From Thuidium tamariscinum (taxonomy: Eukaryota; Streptophyta; Bryopsida; Hypnales; Thuidiaceae), in the NCBI GenBank assembly GCA_947034885.2, contig OX344749.2, forward strand, positions 46,529,682-46,593,681: a stretch of 64,000 nucleotides of DNA. Direction: 5' to 3'. The notes below the pieces were generated by a model. It was not told the DNA's origin, made no database searches, and saw nothing but the letters and a program-made list of their open reading frames with translations. Made by a program: the position numbers and the translations under genes. This document shows, one piece after another, positions 22,794-34,880 of this stretch (the stretch's first letter is position 1; the number at the start of each line of letters is the position of its first letter).

Positions 22794-24637
22794 AGGAGAG
22801 AATGTGGTGAGATTAATGGGAATTGTGAGAGGTTCCTTTAATCGAAGTGCTTGATTTGATGGCGGCAATATTTGCTTGTTGTTGTGAAGGTATTACCGAG
22901 GTAAGTACTGCTGGTAGTGTCCAAGTCGTATGCCTAGGATATTTAGTGGCGGTGTATGTGTTCAGAAGAGGAGGTAATGATGAGGTTGTCAATTTTAAGT
23001 AGTTCAGTACTGCATATTTGAGATTTCACAGTTTTTGGAAGTGAATGCAACATTCTGGATGGAAGTGGTACTTGAGGTTAGTGAGGTTCAGAATGTGGAA
23101 ACAAAGTGAGTGGCCCATGTCGGGAGTGATAGTAGAAAATGTGAGTTGGTGATATGGAATATAGGGTTGTAAAGTGCATCTTTTTTTCATTTCAGTTTCC
23201 AGATTTTGAAATTTTATGGAATTAATTATATTTCTTACTTGTGTTCCGAAATGGATGCAAGGCACCGCATCTTATGATTGTTTGTACTCAGTGAAGGATA
23301 AGTCGTAGGGAGGTTTCAATAGAAGAGGATTGAATTTTTTGTCATTACCATAATTTAGTTCACTTTAAGGTTATGCAGTTGCAATTCATATGGATTTTAG
23401 TTTTTGGCAGTTTGTATGTACTAAATGAAACGTTGCGTACAGTGAAATTGGATTGAGGTCGTCATTTGTGGTCACTTCCGCACCCTCTCTTCCGAGTAGT
23501 TTAGTTTTAGTGGGTGTTGCAAAGACTTAGTGTTTGTAATGTACTTTCGTCGTGTACCACATGAGGGAAGTTGTTTCATGCCAAAGGGTAGAATTTGAAC
23601 AAAGTAGAGTGGGTTTTTTCTGCAAGTCGAAGTTAGTGGGCTATTGGGGAAGGAGGACCTGTGAACTCACAGCATCAGAAATTGTGAGCAAAACCTAAGT
23701 AGTCCTTCGACGCAAAGTCGGTGCAGTAATGTAACTTCCGATCACTGAGATGTAGAGGAATCCGGTTCACTTAGGATTAGTTTATCCTTCTACTTGGACA
23801 CTGCTGGAATATCTTCAGAGATGAAGACAATATCATATGCTTGGCTACATTTGTATTATTGAGTATGGCAGAACGGAGCTCCTCTGTCAATGTTCATGCA
23901 TAGTATTTTCAGAACATTTAAGAAAGCGTACTCTGTTTTGGGAGTTTTCTAGTCTATACAGGTGTATAAATCTTTTTTAAGATCTGGATTTCAAGGGAAT
24001 GCAAAGGAGGATAGGAACGCTGTGTTTAGGAGGTGCGAACCCACCCCAATTGGGATTTTTTTTAAAGATTCTGGAAGGCCATCTGTGTTTGGAAATGGCA
24101 ATTGTCAACAAGGTTTAGAGCACATATGTTAGGAACGAATATTCAGTTAATATGTGCGAGAATAAAGTCGTGATTCCTGAGCATCTGGACCAATGATTTT
24201 AAATAAGAGCCGTCCAAATATGAATAATTCAATACACTTGTCAACCCAGGATGCAAGGAGGATTTAATTAACCAAATCTCGGACTGAATGAGAAGATGCC
24301 AAGTACCTGTCTTTTATGAGCATGAGGTATCCAATATTACGGTGTCCACAGACTCTAAATATACAATGTAGGATTAATAGGAAAAGTGCAACAAAATTAG
24401 CAAGTCGGCATTGAATTTGTTGTCTTCTATTTGGAGAATCCAGTTTCGTTAGTGCTTGGTAATTTCTTTAATTGGTGAGGTCCATTTCGTAATTTCCGAA
24501 TGAAGCACATGACGGATCCAAGCAACGTGGACAGACAACGTGGCTAGGCACTTCCTTCAACCTTAGCTGACATGGCAGTATCAACACAACTGTGCGAAAT
24601 CTTGTCCGAACTAAGTCGTCCGAACCAACTATCCACA
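22794..24637. other. No gene seen; probable transposon 3' flank
   Basis: Only short random frames are found. Composition is moderately AT-rich. Confidence 0.35.
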
Positions 24638-25045
24638 TCAACACAAATTTCGAAAATCTTTGCGAAGACGGACATGAATTTCTGTAGTAGTGACAACTTC
24701 GGCAACATGTATCTGCACTTGGGGCTCCGCTGGTAAGTCGGTGCTCCGTGTTTCAAAAGTGTTTACAATACAAGAGCGCTTGCGAAGTCCACCGTCATCT
24801 TCCAGCGCAGGAATTACATACACACGCTCTGCCACAAGGTTCATACTCTCAAACGCCTTCAAGATTCGACATTCGTCTTGGAAGTCCCAAAGCAGGAAGG
24901 GCCACTCCACACATTCCCCGTTCTCCAAGCGCGTGCACAAGTCAGCATAAGTGTCGCCCGAGTGACAAAAAAAGGGACTGAGGAGCTCCGGCCGCCCAAC
25001 ATCACCTTCCAATGAGTACAACCTAATCTTAAAATTAAGCGCCAT
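24638..25045 (-). CDS. Hypothetical protein, 135 aa
   Basis: The frame starts MALNFKIRLYSLEGDVGRPE and contains CHSGDTYADLCTRLENGECV, WPFLLWDFQDECRI and AERVYVIPALEDDGG. The Trp/Asp-rich centre and even amino-acid use look like real coding sequence, but I do not recognise the family. It is at the right edge of the transposon block, so it may be a transposon accessory gene. Upstream (25.05-25.8 kb) are CCCTAA-containing tandem repeats that could belong to its promoter. Confidence 0.4.
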   Translation of the reverse strand: MALNFKIRLYSLEGDVGRPELLSPFFCHSGDTYADLCTRLENGECVEWPFLLWDFQDECRILKAFESMNLVAERVYVIPALEDDGGLRKRSCIVNTFETRSTDLPAEPQVQIHVAEVVTTTEIHVRLRKDFRNLC

Positions 25046-25506
25046 CTTCTACGCCAAAAGCCCTAGCCCTCACACAATTCTGTCGTTAGAGCCTTGTTAG
25101 AGCCTGTGATAGAGATGTGCATCAAACCACACAATCCTAACCCTGCACCTTAAACCCAAAGCCTAAAAACATTGATCACAAACTTCCAAATTCTTAAAAC
25201 CTAAATACTAAAATCAGAAATAGATGCAAACGATGATCAATGCAAAGATTACTACCTGAAAAAAGAAGTTGCCACCAAGGTTTCACCTCATGCTCACCGC
25301 ATGTTGATCGCAGCTTCCTTCTTAGGCACAATCTCGCGGACTCATAGCAATTCAAGGCGCACAGGAATCTCGATTGAATGCAGTAAGAATTTGAAAATCG
25401 ATTACGCAAATCTACACAACACCTTAACGCGGAAACTGTAATGCAGGTACCCTAAAAACCTCATAATGATCTCCTTGCAACCACGCTGCCACAACAATGC
25501 CAAACA
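25046..25506. other. Upstream region of the hypothetical gene
   Basis: No frame is supported. It contains several AGCCCTAGCCC / AACCCTAA-like motifs just upstream of the ATG at 25045. Confidence 0.35.
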
Positions 25507-25760
25507 CGTTGAGTTTCTTTCGTGGAAAACCTAAACCAAATTGCCCTCGAGATCGCTAGAATCAACCAACAGGAAAGCCAGTAACAGACACGTTGAGTTT
25601 GTTTTCGTGGAAACCCTAAACCACATTGCCCTCGAGATCGCCAGAATTGAATCAACCAACGGTAAAGCTGGTAAGGTAGACACACATAGTTTTTTGGGTG
25701 AAACCCTAAACCAAATTCCCCTTGAGACCAGAATCGACCTACGGTAAAGCTAGTAAGACA
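25507..25760. repeat. Three-copy tandem repeat carrying telo-box-like AAACCCTAAA
   Basis: Units start at about 25507, 25591 and 25683. Each has CGTTGAG (or a variant), then GTGGAAACCCTAAACC, ATTGCCCTCGAGATCG and GGTAAAGCTGGTAA. The conserved AACCCTAAACC matches plant telo-box promoter motifs, and also a stray telomere-like unit. Length differs by small indels. Confidence 0.8.
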
Positions 25761-26314
25761 TGTGTTGTTTTCTGTAAGAGTATTGTACTGTAGTACTAAG
25801 TTAGTCATCTGCTGTATTGTAAGAGTAGTAAAGCCAGTGTAGGAATCCTGAATCACTATAAATGAACTAATGAAATTTATTTGGTTTAGTATAATACTAT
25901 GTACTAATAAAAATATTTCTATTCTTTTATCTTGACTAATATGCTATTTGTTGATAGCTGAGAAAGTAGCTTTTTCAGACTTTTGGCCAAAAAATTTAAT
26001 ATAAAGGGGGGTATTTTAGGACTACTTCGTTTTCTAATGGGACCTATTATTCCATACCCTATAGTACTTTAAAGATGTCCACTGACATTTTCTATACCCT
26101 ACATTACTCTAAACCCATTTATAATTTTTAGCTCCCATGTTTTTAAAATACCCTATCTTTTTTTTGCTCCTAGTTTCCTACTCCCACCGTTCACTACACC
26201 CCCCGAGAGGATAGGTCATCTCTTTTTACAAGCAATATTTGAAGTTATGTATTTTTGGATGCCAATTTTCATACAACATATTGAATCTCATCATTTGCTA
26301 TTTTTTTAATTATA

Positions 26315-26990
26315 TAGCACAATTAAGCTCTTTATAGAAGGAGATGAAGCAAAATACAAAAAGTGGACAAATGATGAAATAGAGGCCCTAAAGGATTCTT
26401 GTAAGTTCAAAATGTTACTCAAATGTTACTTTTGTAAGAGTCACTTGTCTATTGTTTTGTATTCTTGCTTAAAATTAAGTCATTTTTATTTATTTTCAAA
26501 AGTACTCAATTAACTTGTTGTATGTTGACTCGTAGGATTTGACAATACAATGTTTGATTATTCAATTTGGACTACTATATGTGTTTAGAGGTGAATTGAA
26601 AGAATTAGAGTTGGATAATTTCTAATTTGATTCATAAGGGTGATGATGCTTTTGATTGCGGTAGGATGAAATGCTCATAAATGCTTCTGAATTTTGAGTA
26701 AGAAGTGCCTATTACAGTATATTTGAAATTTTGAATGTTAAAATTTTCTAATGGCTATATAATTTTTATTTTTTCGTCTTTCACATTTTATTGTTAATGC
26801 TTTTTTATTCATGTGTTTTGTATATCTTAATTGTTCTCTTTATTTGTTGAGAACTTTAGGTACTAAAAGGTGACAATGAAATAGAAGAACACATGAGATT
26901 GAAAACAAAGTTGTTGAAGAGATTAGGGTTAGAAGTGAATGTAAAAGTTATGTATTCAAAACAATGGATTTGCCACCTCCATAAAGAGAT
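26315..26990 (+). repeat. Transposon fragment with Myb/SANT-like coding potential (copy 1)
   Basis: On the plus strand GAAGGAGATGAAGCAAAATA begins a short frame reading YKKWTNDEIEALKDS, which resembles the first helix of plant Myb/SANT-like domains. About 500 bp later, EIEEHMRLKTKLLKRLGLEV could be a continuation. An inverted, diverged copy lies at 32925-33545. Myb/SANT-like proteins are encoded by PIF/Harbinger elements, which makes that superfamily a candidate. The domain call rests on few residues. Confidence 0.4.
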
Positions 26991-29900
26991 TAACAACCAA
27001 TGAAATTTTGTTACGTGCATTATTTATGGAAAATAATAAAATAATATTTTGAAATTGACAATTTCTCTCAATAGGCTCAAAAGAGGCAATACATGCCTAT
27101 TCCTACTTACAATGTCATTAGATGAAATTTGAAGGCAAGAAGAGATTGCAAGTTCCAAGTGTCATGGTGAGAGGAGAACACTTTGGGAATACATAGGGTA
27201 TTTGACTACGACTAGAAATAGTCTGTTAGAAAACTCAATCAAATCTTTTACTTTAATCTTTCGTCTTCTATCCTCAATTCTTCAATCTTTTGTCTTCAAA
27301 CATGTTCCCGTTGGACTATCCTATAGTGGCTCTATAGAGATGAGGATAAGAGTGTGATAAGAAAAAAGTCCTCAAACAAATAAAATAGAAAGGCCAAATC
27401 ATGAATTGATCGTCCAAAAGATTGGCTCCTAAATCTCAAATCCATAGTGATAAGAATTTCCTTTTATCAATCAAAATAATATAAAAGATCGACCATGTCG
27501 GTGATGAATTTCATTTTATTGTCACAAACATAAAACGGGACTAATATTGAGAAATGAAAACAACTAGCTTCCAAATCCAGCTAGGAATAACAATGAAACG
27601 ACAATAAGCCTCCAAAATTAGCTAGGAATAATAAGCTACAAGCCACAACACACAAATCTTTATGTCTTTATAACTTCATAACTTCATATCTTCAATTCTT
27701 CAGACCTTGAAGTCTCCAAAAATTATAGAATGAAACTTGAAACTTGATTCTATTATGATTGTGTTTTTTAATCTATTGCCAAAAATAACTTCAAGCTCCA
27801 AATTTTAAGTGCAGTAGAAATTTGAAAAGCTTATAAAATAATATAACATTCTTCAAATTTTTAGATTAAACTAAGTTATTGTCCAAAAGTTATAGACAAG
27901 CAAAATCTTGACCTTCTCCTTTGAAAGGTAGTAGACCTCTCATATCTCAAGAACTCATAAGTTCTTCAATTCTTAACCAAATCCCAAATATAATAGCTTT
28001 TTCAAAATCTAAATTTACAAATTAATTTCTCCTTAAGTTTTAAACTATTACTCCGGAGTATAATCTATTGTCCAAAAGTTACGAAGAAACAAAATCTCGG
28101 CCTTCTTTTTCAAAAGGCAACAAACCTTTCCTATTTCAAAAACTCATAACTTTTACTATAAAACTTCAATTTCTTTGAATTATGAAATTATAAAAATCTA
28201 TAAAACATTTTTATAATACTTAAAAATTTCTAAAATGAAGGCAAAAACCACAAAGTTAGATGGTCACTTGAATCTCTACTCCTCTCCGTTAGTTGGCAAT
28301 AGACCTTCCTCCACTCACATGTTCATAACTTTTTGCTCACAACTTCAAATAAAAAAAGACAAGTTTTTTTGAAAGCACAAAGTCATAAAGAAGAAAATTT
28401 CAAATTTTTATTGCCAAATATTTGATGTAAAAAAAGTTATGGTTGATCAAACTCTTGGCTTTTTACACTTACATACTTCAAAAATCCCAAAACTACTAGA
28501 AACCCTTCCAACCATACAAGTCCGACTTGGAGAAGGAAGAACATACCTACCTAACTTCTAAGCCCTTAGCCCTTGAGCACCCCACAGGCCAGAATATGGC
28601 CTCTCAAAATTATATTTGGGTCAAAAAGTCTTTTGATTATAGCTAAACTACTCACAAACAAGGACAATGAGTGAAGGTACTTGGAAGTGATGCGTAGGAG
28701 TGGTATAGATGGAAATCATTGCTAGACATCAAAATAACTAGGGGACTAGCGTTGTACAATGAAATGTGCTTTTCAAAAAGAGGGGTCTTGAATGCATCTC
28801 TGAGACCACTGGCAAGGTCCAGTTATAGGTCCGTTGGAGCACCAAGTCACACTACTGAGGGAGATTGTGTCAGCAACCATGTTATTGCAAAGCTAGTGCA
28901 TGTGTACAAGAGTGGAAAATGGTGCAATATATGCAGGTGGAAAAGTGTCATGCTCACACATCGAGTTTGAAAGATCGGATCTGCTTCTTTCTAGTGTGCA
29001 TCAGACATAGTTGTGGGCAGATGAATTGTGAGTGTTGAAGGACATTCTTGTAGTTGTTGTTGTTATTCTTGGAATAACCCTAGAGCAATATATTTTTTTT
29101 GGGTTGACCACAGTTTTTTCTTGATTGTTTTTTTCTCTCAAGAGGGAATACTTCACGAAGTATCACGATCAGGGGCCGATGGCTTTATATGTCTCCGCAA
29201 CATCTCTTGGTATCTGATTATGGGTTTCTATTATTACCTAATCTACTATATACAATTGTAAATATATCATAAGTCCCCATTCTGAATATCTAGTTGGCAT
29301 CTACTCTTGAATGTGTTTGTGGAATTGACCTTGGTGTTCCGTCATTTTCAATTGTCGATACTAATTGAAATTGTTGATTTTGTATGGTGAGTTATGGCAC
29401 TCTAGTTGAGATTTGGAGTGTATGAAATCCACTCGTGCATTGAAATTTCAGTTTAGTCAGGATAGTGTGAAGCTCATCTACATAGGTACAAATTACTACG
29501 AGAATCACCAGCTCGGACACTTTGGACAAGTAGGTGGGGTTTTGTTTTGTTTATTTCAATACAAATGAAACATAATAAGTGCTTTTTTTTCGAAACCTAC
29601 TTTTGCAGGCATGAGTGTGAGCATTATTTAGGGTGTTGCTCGGCAAAGAATGTTTTGTGGATGCAAATGCTTGTGATTCAATCTGCGCAAACCTAACAAT
29701 GCAAGGAAGTTCACCCCACCTTCCCTTTGAAAACTTATACGTGGGAGGTTTGAGGTGGCTTCATTGGCGCCATTGTCCTACATCAGTGTATGGCTTCCAT
29801 ATCAATTGCCCTATACTCTATGTTGGTCATCTTTTGCCTCAGAGTAGCAACTTGGTCGATTTTGATGCACATTATTTCATTCAGCAGTAGTCTAGAAGAT

Positions 29901-31699
29901 CTGCAATTTTAAAATTTGTTGAATGCTTCAGGACCCCACCGTTTGCCAAAAAATGAGCTTGTGAGTGCACTTTCCACGGCGGTGGGGCAGCTTTGAAGTA
30001 CATCCCACCCCCTAAAATTGCAACATCGCACATTTTCCACCCATCTTTGACCAATATAATCTTCACATCCAGACGCGCAGTCAACTCTTGCCAAATTTTC
30101 ACAACACCTCTGGACCCCACTCTTCTTGCAATTTCAACGGTGAAATCCCAGAGATTCCATTTTTGCACCCGCTACAGCCATTTGTGTGGACAGTGGTCTA
30201 AAATTAGTGACTTTCAGGAATCATGGCCTGGGCGCTCAAGGGTTAAGGTAAGTAGGATCACCCCATGTACACAATACATGAACCTCCAAACATCCATTGG
30301 CCCATGCAAAACACTTAAAGGTAAGTTCATTTTTCTTTTTTAAGGCCAATGAACCTCTAAAGTCAGTATTAAGAGGTAAACTACTCTTATATACTCCCAT
30401 TTTTTAATTTTCTAACATACAAATGGAATACAAAAAATCTATATTAGGTATTAAGCTTCAAATAAAACCAAGTGTAGATAAAAATTGAAGTCAAGAAGAG
30501 TGTTATTCCATTTGCAAGAACTTGAGGATGCACCTGACTATATTTGCAACGTAATCTACACATCCGGCTTTTGTTAATGGATTGATTGGGCCTTCTAATC
30601 AATGTTAGTGGTCACGACTTCTTTCAATAGAACTTACCATACAAAAGTAATGACTGACATTGAGGTCCTCATAACTCGCTTCAAATATTACTTCACGAGT
30701 GCCTAGTTCAACACCCAACTTAAAGCAAAATCACTAAAGTACGAGCATCTCTATTGAGATTTCCATGCCAACATTGCTCAATACAAGGTTGTTTTAGCAG
30801 ACGAGAAGGTCTAGGCTCTTCATCTTGTAAATGGAATGGCAATGGTACAAAAATTGCCAACTTAGATGGTTGAATTGGCAATTGTGACAAGAAAAACTCT
30901 AATTTTGCCTCTAGTTCGAACTCTAGATCTTGCAACTTCATAAAAACCCTCCAGTTCAACATTTTATAGTCAAACTTCAAATCTAAGCACTTGAAGAACT
31001 AAGACCCTAAGAACTTAAAGGAATACTTTGAATTGGTGAAATTTGTCTAAGGTTTTCACCTTTTAAACAATTTCATTAGTAACAAATGTCACCTTGAAGC
31101 TATTTAGAAATTTCTCTAATAAGTTTTGTCCACCAAATCTTAGAATCTTCTCGAAATATAAAATAAACATATATTTTATATAATTTATGTATTTACATCA
31201 AGACACCAGACTATAGAAATTCTAGGAACAGTGCCACATCAATAGTTTCTTGTGGCCAAGATTGTGCTACATCAATTTTTTATTTAATCAATCAATCAAT
31301 TAAATTTGAAATATATATTTTTGAAAAATAAAAATTTAGTTTTCAATTTATTTATATTTTTTTCAATTTTTGAATTTAAAAAAATTATTTATTCCAAAAA
31401 TTCAAAATATTGGATTGTCGAGGTCAATTTATACTTTGTGGTTTCAAGACAACATAGGGAATTGCCAAGGGAACAATCTTGAAATAGTCTCTTCTTGCCC
31501 TTTAATTTCATTAAATGGTTTCTATGATGTTTAAGAAAATATAAAATGACTTGAATTAAATGCCAATTCTATTTGAGTACCTAAGAAAATTTGGTGAAAA
31601 GTGTTTTATAGATTTTAGCTTCATTCAAAAGGAAATCAACTTTTGAGAGGTCACTTTAAGAATATATTATAGTTCCGTAGTACTTCAGTTAGTCACTAT

Positions 31700-31870
31700 A
31701 CCAATAATGGTATTTAGTGTTATATTACTAATAGTGTTACCTGAAATTTAACTACATTCATTCTAAATTTCAAGTGGTTTGGATTTAGAATTGTAGTAAT
31801 ATGTAGTAATTTTACATTCATTCATATATTTAGGTTTATATTTTTTTCATTTTAGTTTTAAGTTTTTAAC
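31700..31870. repeat. Dispersed repeat, copy A
   Basis: AATGGTATTTAGTG, AATAGTGTTAC and AAATTTCAAGTGG(T/C)TTG occur in order here and again at about 34735-34880 in the same orientation. Confidence 0.6.
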
Positions 31871-32099
31871 CCCTAAAGTTCTAAATTTCATTTTATAGGC
31901 AATACAGAAATTTTAGGCATTTCACTACAAATGGAATTTTTATTCTTTTTCTTTAAAATTTCACACAACACATATTTGAGGAGTAGCTTCAAGGCCCAAA
32001 AAACTTCATAACTTATTACTATATAATTTGAAAAAAATTTGTATGGTAAGTAATTTTTATTATTTGGAAGGTGGTTTAGCCATTTAAAAAAAATTCTTC

Positions 32100-32690
32100 A
32101 AAATTCACTTTTTCAAAAAATGAATATTTTAAATTGGTTTCTAGATTGATGTACACAATGAAAGCTTTGAATCATTCCATTTCAATGAATAAGATGAAAG
32201 CTATGACAAGTTTCGGTTTATACATAGTTTGTGGATAGCCTGGTAGGTAGTTCTAGAATTTCTATTCTAAGGTAAACTTCAAAGTCTTTTATTTAATTCA
32301 ATTTGCAATATTCTTGAAAAAATAAATTTTCAACAATCTCATATTTTCAATCTTATTCTATTTTTTTCAACTTAATATATTTTTTTCCTATTTGTTGTCT
32401 CATGTACAATTCCAAATGATTTAAAAATTTTCAAACATGAATCCATCTTCTATTGAAGAATGAATCCAAAGAATCACCACCATTTTGGACATTTTTGTTT
32501 TATATAAATGTGACCTTGCAAAGTGCTACTTTTTTTAATTTTTTTTTGTGGGGCCAAAAAAAGGGGTTTTGTCAATTCCAATACTAATATCTTTCAATGT
32601 ACATGGTAGAAATTTCTAAAATGTTTTCCACATCTTTTCAAACTAGTATACTACAAGATCCTAAAATGTTTTTTCTTCCAAAAATGTGGT
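32100..32690 (+). repeat. Arm of a diverged inverted repeat (partner 37440-38040)
   Basis: ACCATTTTGGACATTTTT, TTGTCAATTC and ATACTACAAGATCCTA occur here in order. They are found inverted at 37440-38040. A third, direct copy of part of it lies at about 34330-34480 and 35070-35115 (CATGGTAGAAATTTCTAGAT). Confidence 0.55.
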
Positions 32691-32924
32691 ATTAGAAATG
32701 GAATGTATTTGGTGAAAATATAGGTTGTACTTAGAGTGGATAGTCACTCACAAGGGGTTTTACAAATAAATATATTAATTATTTAATATTATACACATGT
32801 CACTTTCTGGTACGCTATTAAAGTTTTATGTATGTTGTAGATAGTAAGAGGCATCTTTAGGAGGAATTTTATACACATTTTAAAAGGGATATAGTACCAT
32901 TTTTCTATTGAACGTAAAACTTTT

Positions 32925-33545
32925 ACATTCAATCTAAAACCCTAATTTCTTCAACAACTTTGTCTTCAATCTCATGTCTCATTCTCCTTAGTTGTCCCTT
33001 CATGCTCCTATACTGTCTACAAATGACAAAGAAAGCATCATAAATACAAAAACAAGTGAATAAAAAAGCATCAACAACAAGAATAATAAAGACAATCAAA
33101 TAATGACAATAATACAAGTATCATAAAATGTCAACATTCAAAATTTCAAACATACTCCAATACTAAATTCCTTATTCAAAATTCACAAGCACTTCATTCA
33201 ACCACAATTCAATTGAAAGAGTCAACATGCTTACAAATCGAGATACAAATTGCCAAACCCTAAATCTTCTAATTCACCTCCACATACTACACGTAGTGAT
33301 GCAAATTGCTTAACATGACATTGTAGTGCAAAATCTTTTTCTACATGCATCAAGTTGGTTTTCTACTTTCGAAAATGATATCAAAATTACAAGCAAATAC
33401 AAAACAATAGGTAGTTGGCTCTTCCAACAAAATATAATAGCTAACAACTTAGTGAAACACTGAAGGTCCTATGTTTCATCGTTGGCCAACTTTTTGTATT
33501 TTGGTTTGCTTCGTCTCCTTCCATAAAGATCTTAGTGTCGTTGGC
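32925..33545 (-). repeat. Transposon fragment, inverted copy of 26.3-27.0 kb (copy 2)
   Basis: Read on the minus strand, AAGATCTTTATGGAAGGAGA near 33540-33510 matches the start of copy 1. Further along, GAGATTGAAGACAAAGTTGT near 32970 matches its second block, in the same order and at similar spacing. Both copies are decayed. Confidence 0.5.
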
Positions 33546-34734
33546 TTGTTGCACAATAAGAAAAAATAAAAAATCATAGGTCTTAGCATGTTGCATTAAA
33601 AATAGCTTTCAAAAATTAAAAACTTCATATAGTGCTTGCAAATATTGCTTGTTCAGAGAATCATTGCCATGACATTTGAACCCTCTTTAATGATTACAAA
33701 GAATAACATATTCATCACTCAAATGTACTCCACATTAAGTAGCAAGAACAACAATAATTAAAGCAAGAGCAATGATCATGTACTAATAGGGAAGAAAGAT
33801 GTTAAAAAAGATTTGAATGACCAAGTAAAGTGAAGGAAAGAATATGCATCCTTTGAACATTAAATCATATATTTGTAAAACTTTTGATTAGTATCCTCAC
33901 ACCAAAATCTTTTCATCAATAAGAGGGACCCATGCACTGTGGATGGTAACCATCAACGGCCACCAAAATCTTTTTATACTTTGTGAGGAGGGGGGGAGAA
34001 AAGACGTAGTTTGTAAACACCATAGATAGTCAATAACCTTTAGGGGTCAAGAATTTGTAGGAAGAACTTTTATAAGGTTAACCCTTCAAGAATCATTTCT
34101 CCCCTTGAAAGACAATTTAAATCTGGATAGGTTTCTACTATTTCAATTTTTAGTGATATTTCAAAAAAAATTGATATTGTGTATTTTTGCAAGAGCTTTG
34201 TGAATATTTCAATTGGTGCCTAGAGGTAAAAAAACTATGGCACACTAAGCAAAAAAAAAATTTAGCAAGTAGTACAAAAAAAATCCTAGAAAAAATCACA
34301 TAAAGTCAAAATAATTTGTTATTAATTTATCTTCTCAAAGATGACATTTTCGTCTACATGTAAAGCTTTGATTCATTCTATTTGAACTAATAATGAGAAA
34401 ATTTTCTACAATCTTAGTTTTCTATACAATCTAAACATCTTTTTGAAAAAATAAATTACAAAAATCTTCTTTGAATGCAATTTTTTAGAATCCCCCCCCC
34501 CCCCCCAAATGCTTTAGTAGGTTAGATTTTTTTGCTAGATCAATATCACTATTGGGATTATGGTAATTCAGTTCCATCTTTAAGCTATAAATGATTTTGT
34601 TTCTTCTTCAATTTTGAACCTACCTACTTAATAATTTTTTAATGAGTGAAAATTAAAGGATTTTTTCCCTAAAGTTTTTTTTTTGTAGATAGTCAACTCA
34701 AGTACTTAATATAAATAAGAAGAAAATTAAAATT

Positions 34735-34880
34735 AGTACAGCAGTAATGGTATTTAGTGCCATCTTACAAATAGTGTTACTTAAGTATTTAGTATTTATT
34801 GCATCCAACCTAAATTTCAAGTGGCTTGCATATTCACCTCTCTTTAATTCATATATTTAAGTTTATATTTTTTTTCATGA
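34735..34880. repeat. Dispersed repeat, copy B
   Basis: This is the direct, diverged copy of 31700-31870, ending in the same TATATTTAGGTTTATATTTT-like sequence. Confidence 0.6.

Noticed and set aside
29633..30168. ORFs of 85-95 codons on both strands in the AT-rich desert
   Set aside because: They show no domain, no clear splice context and no homology I can recognise.
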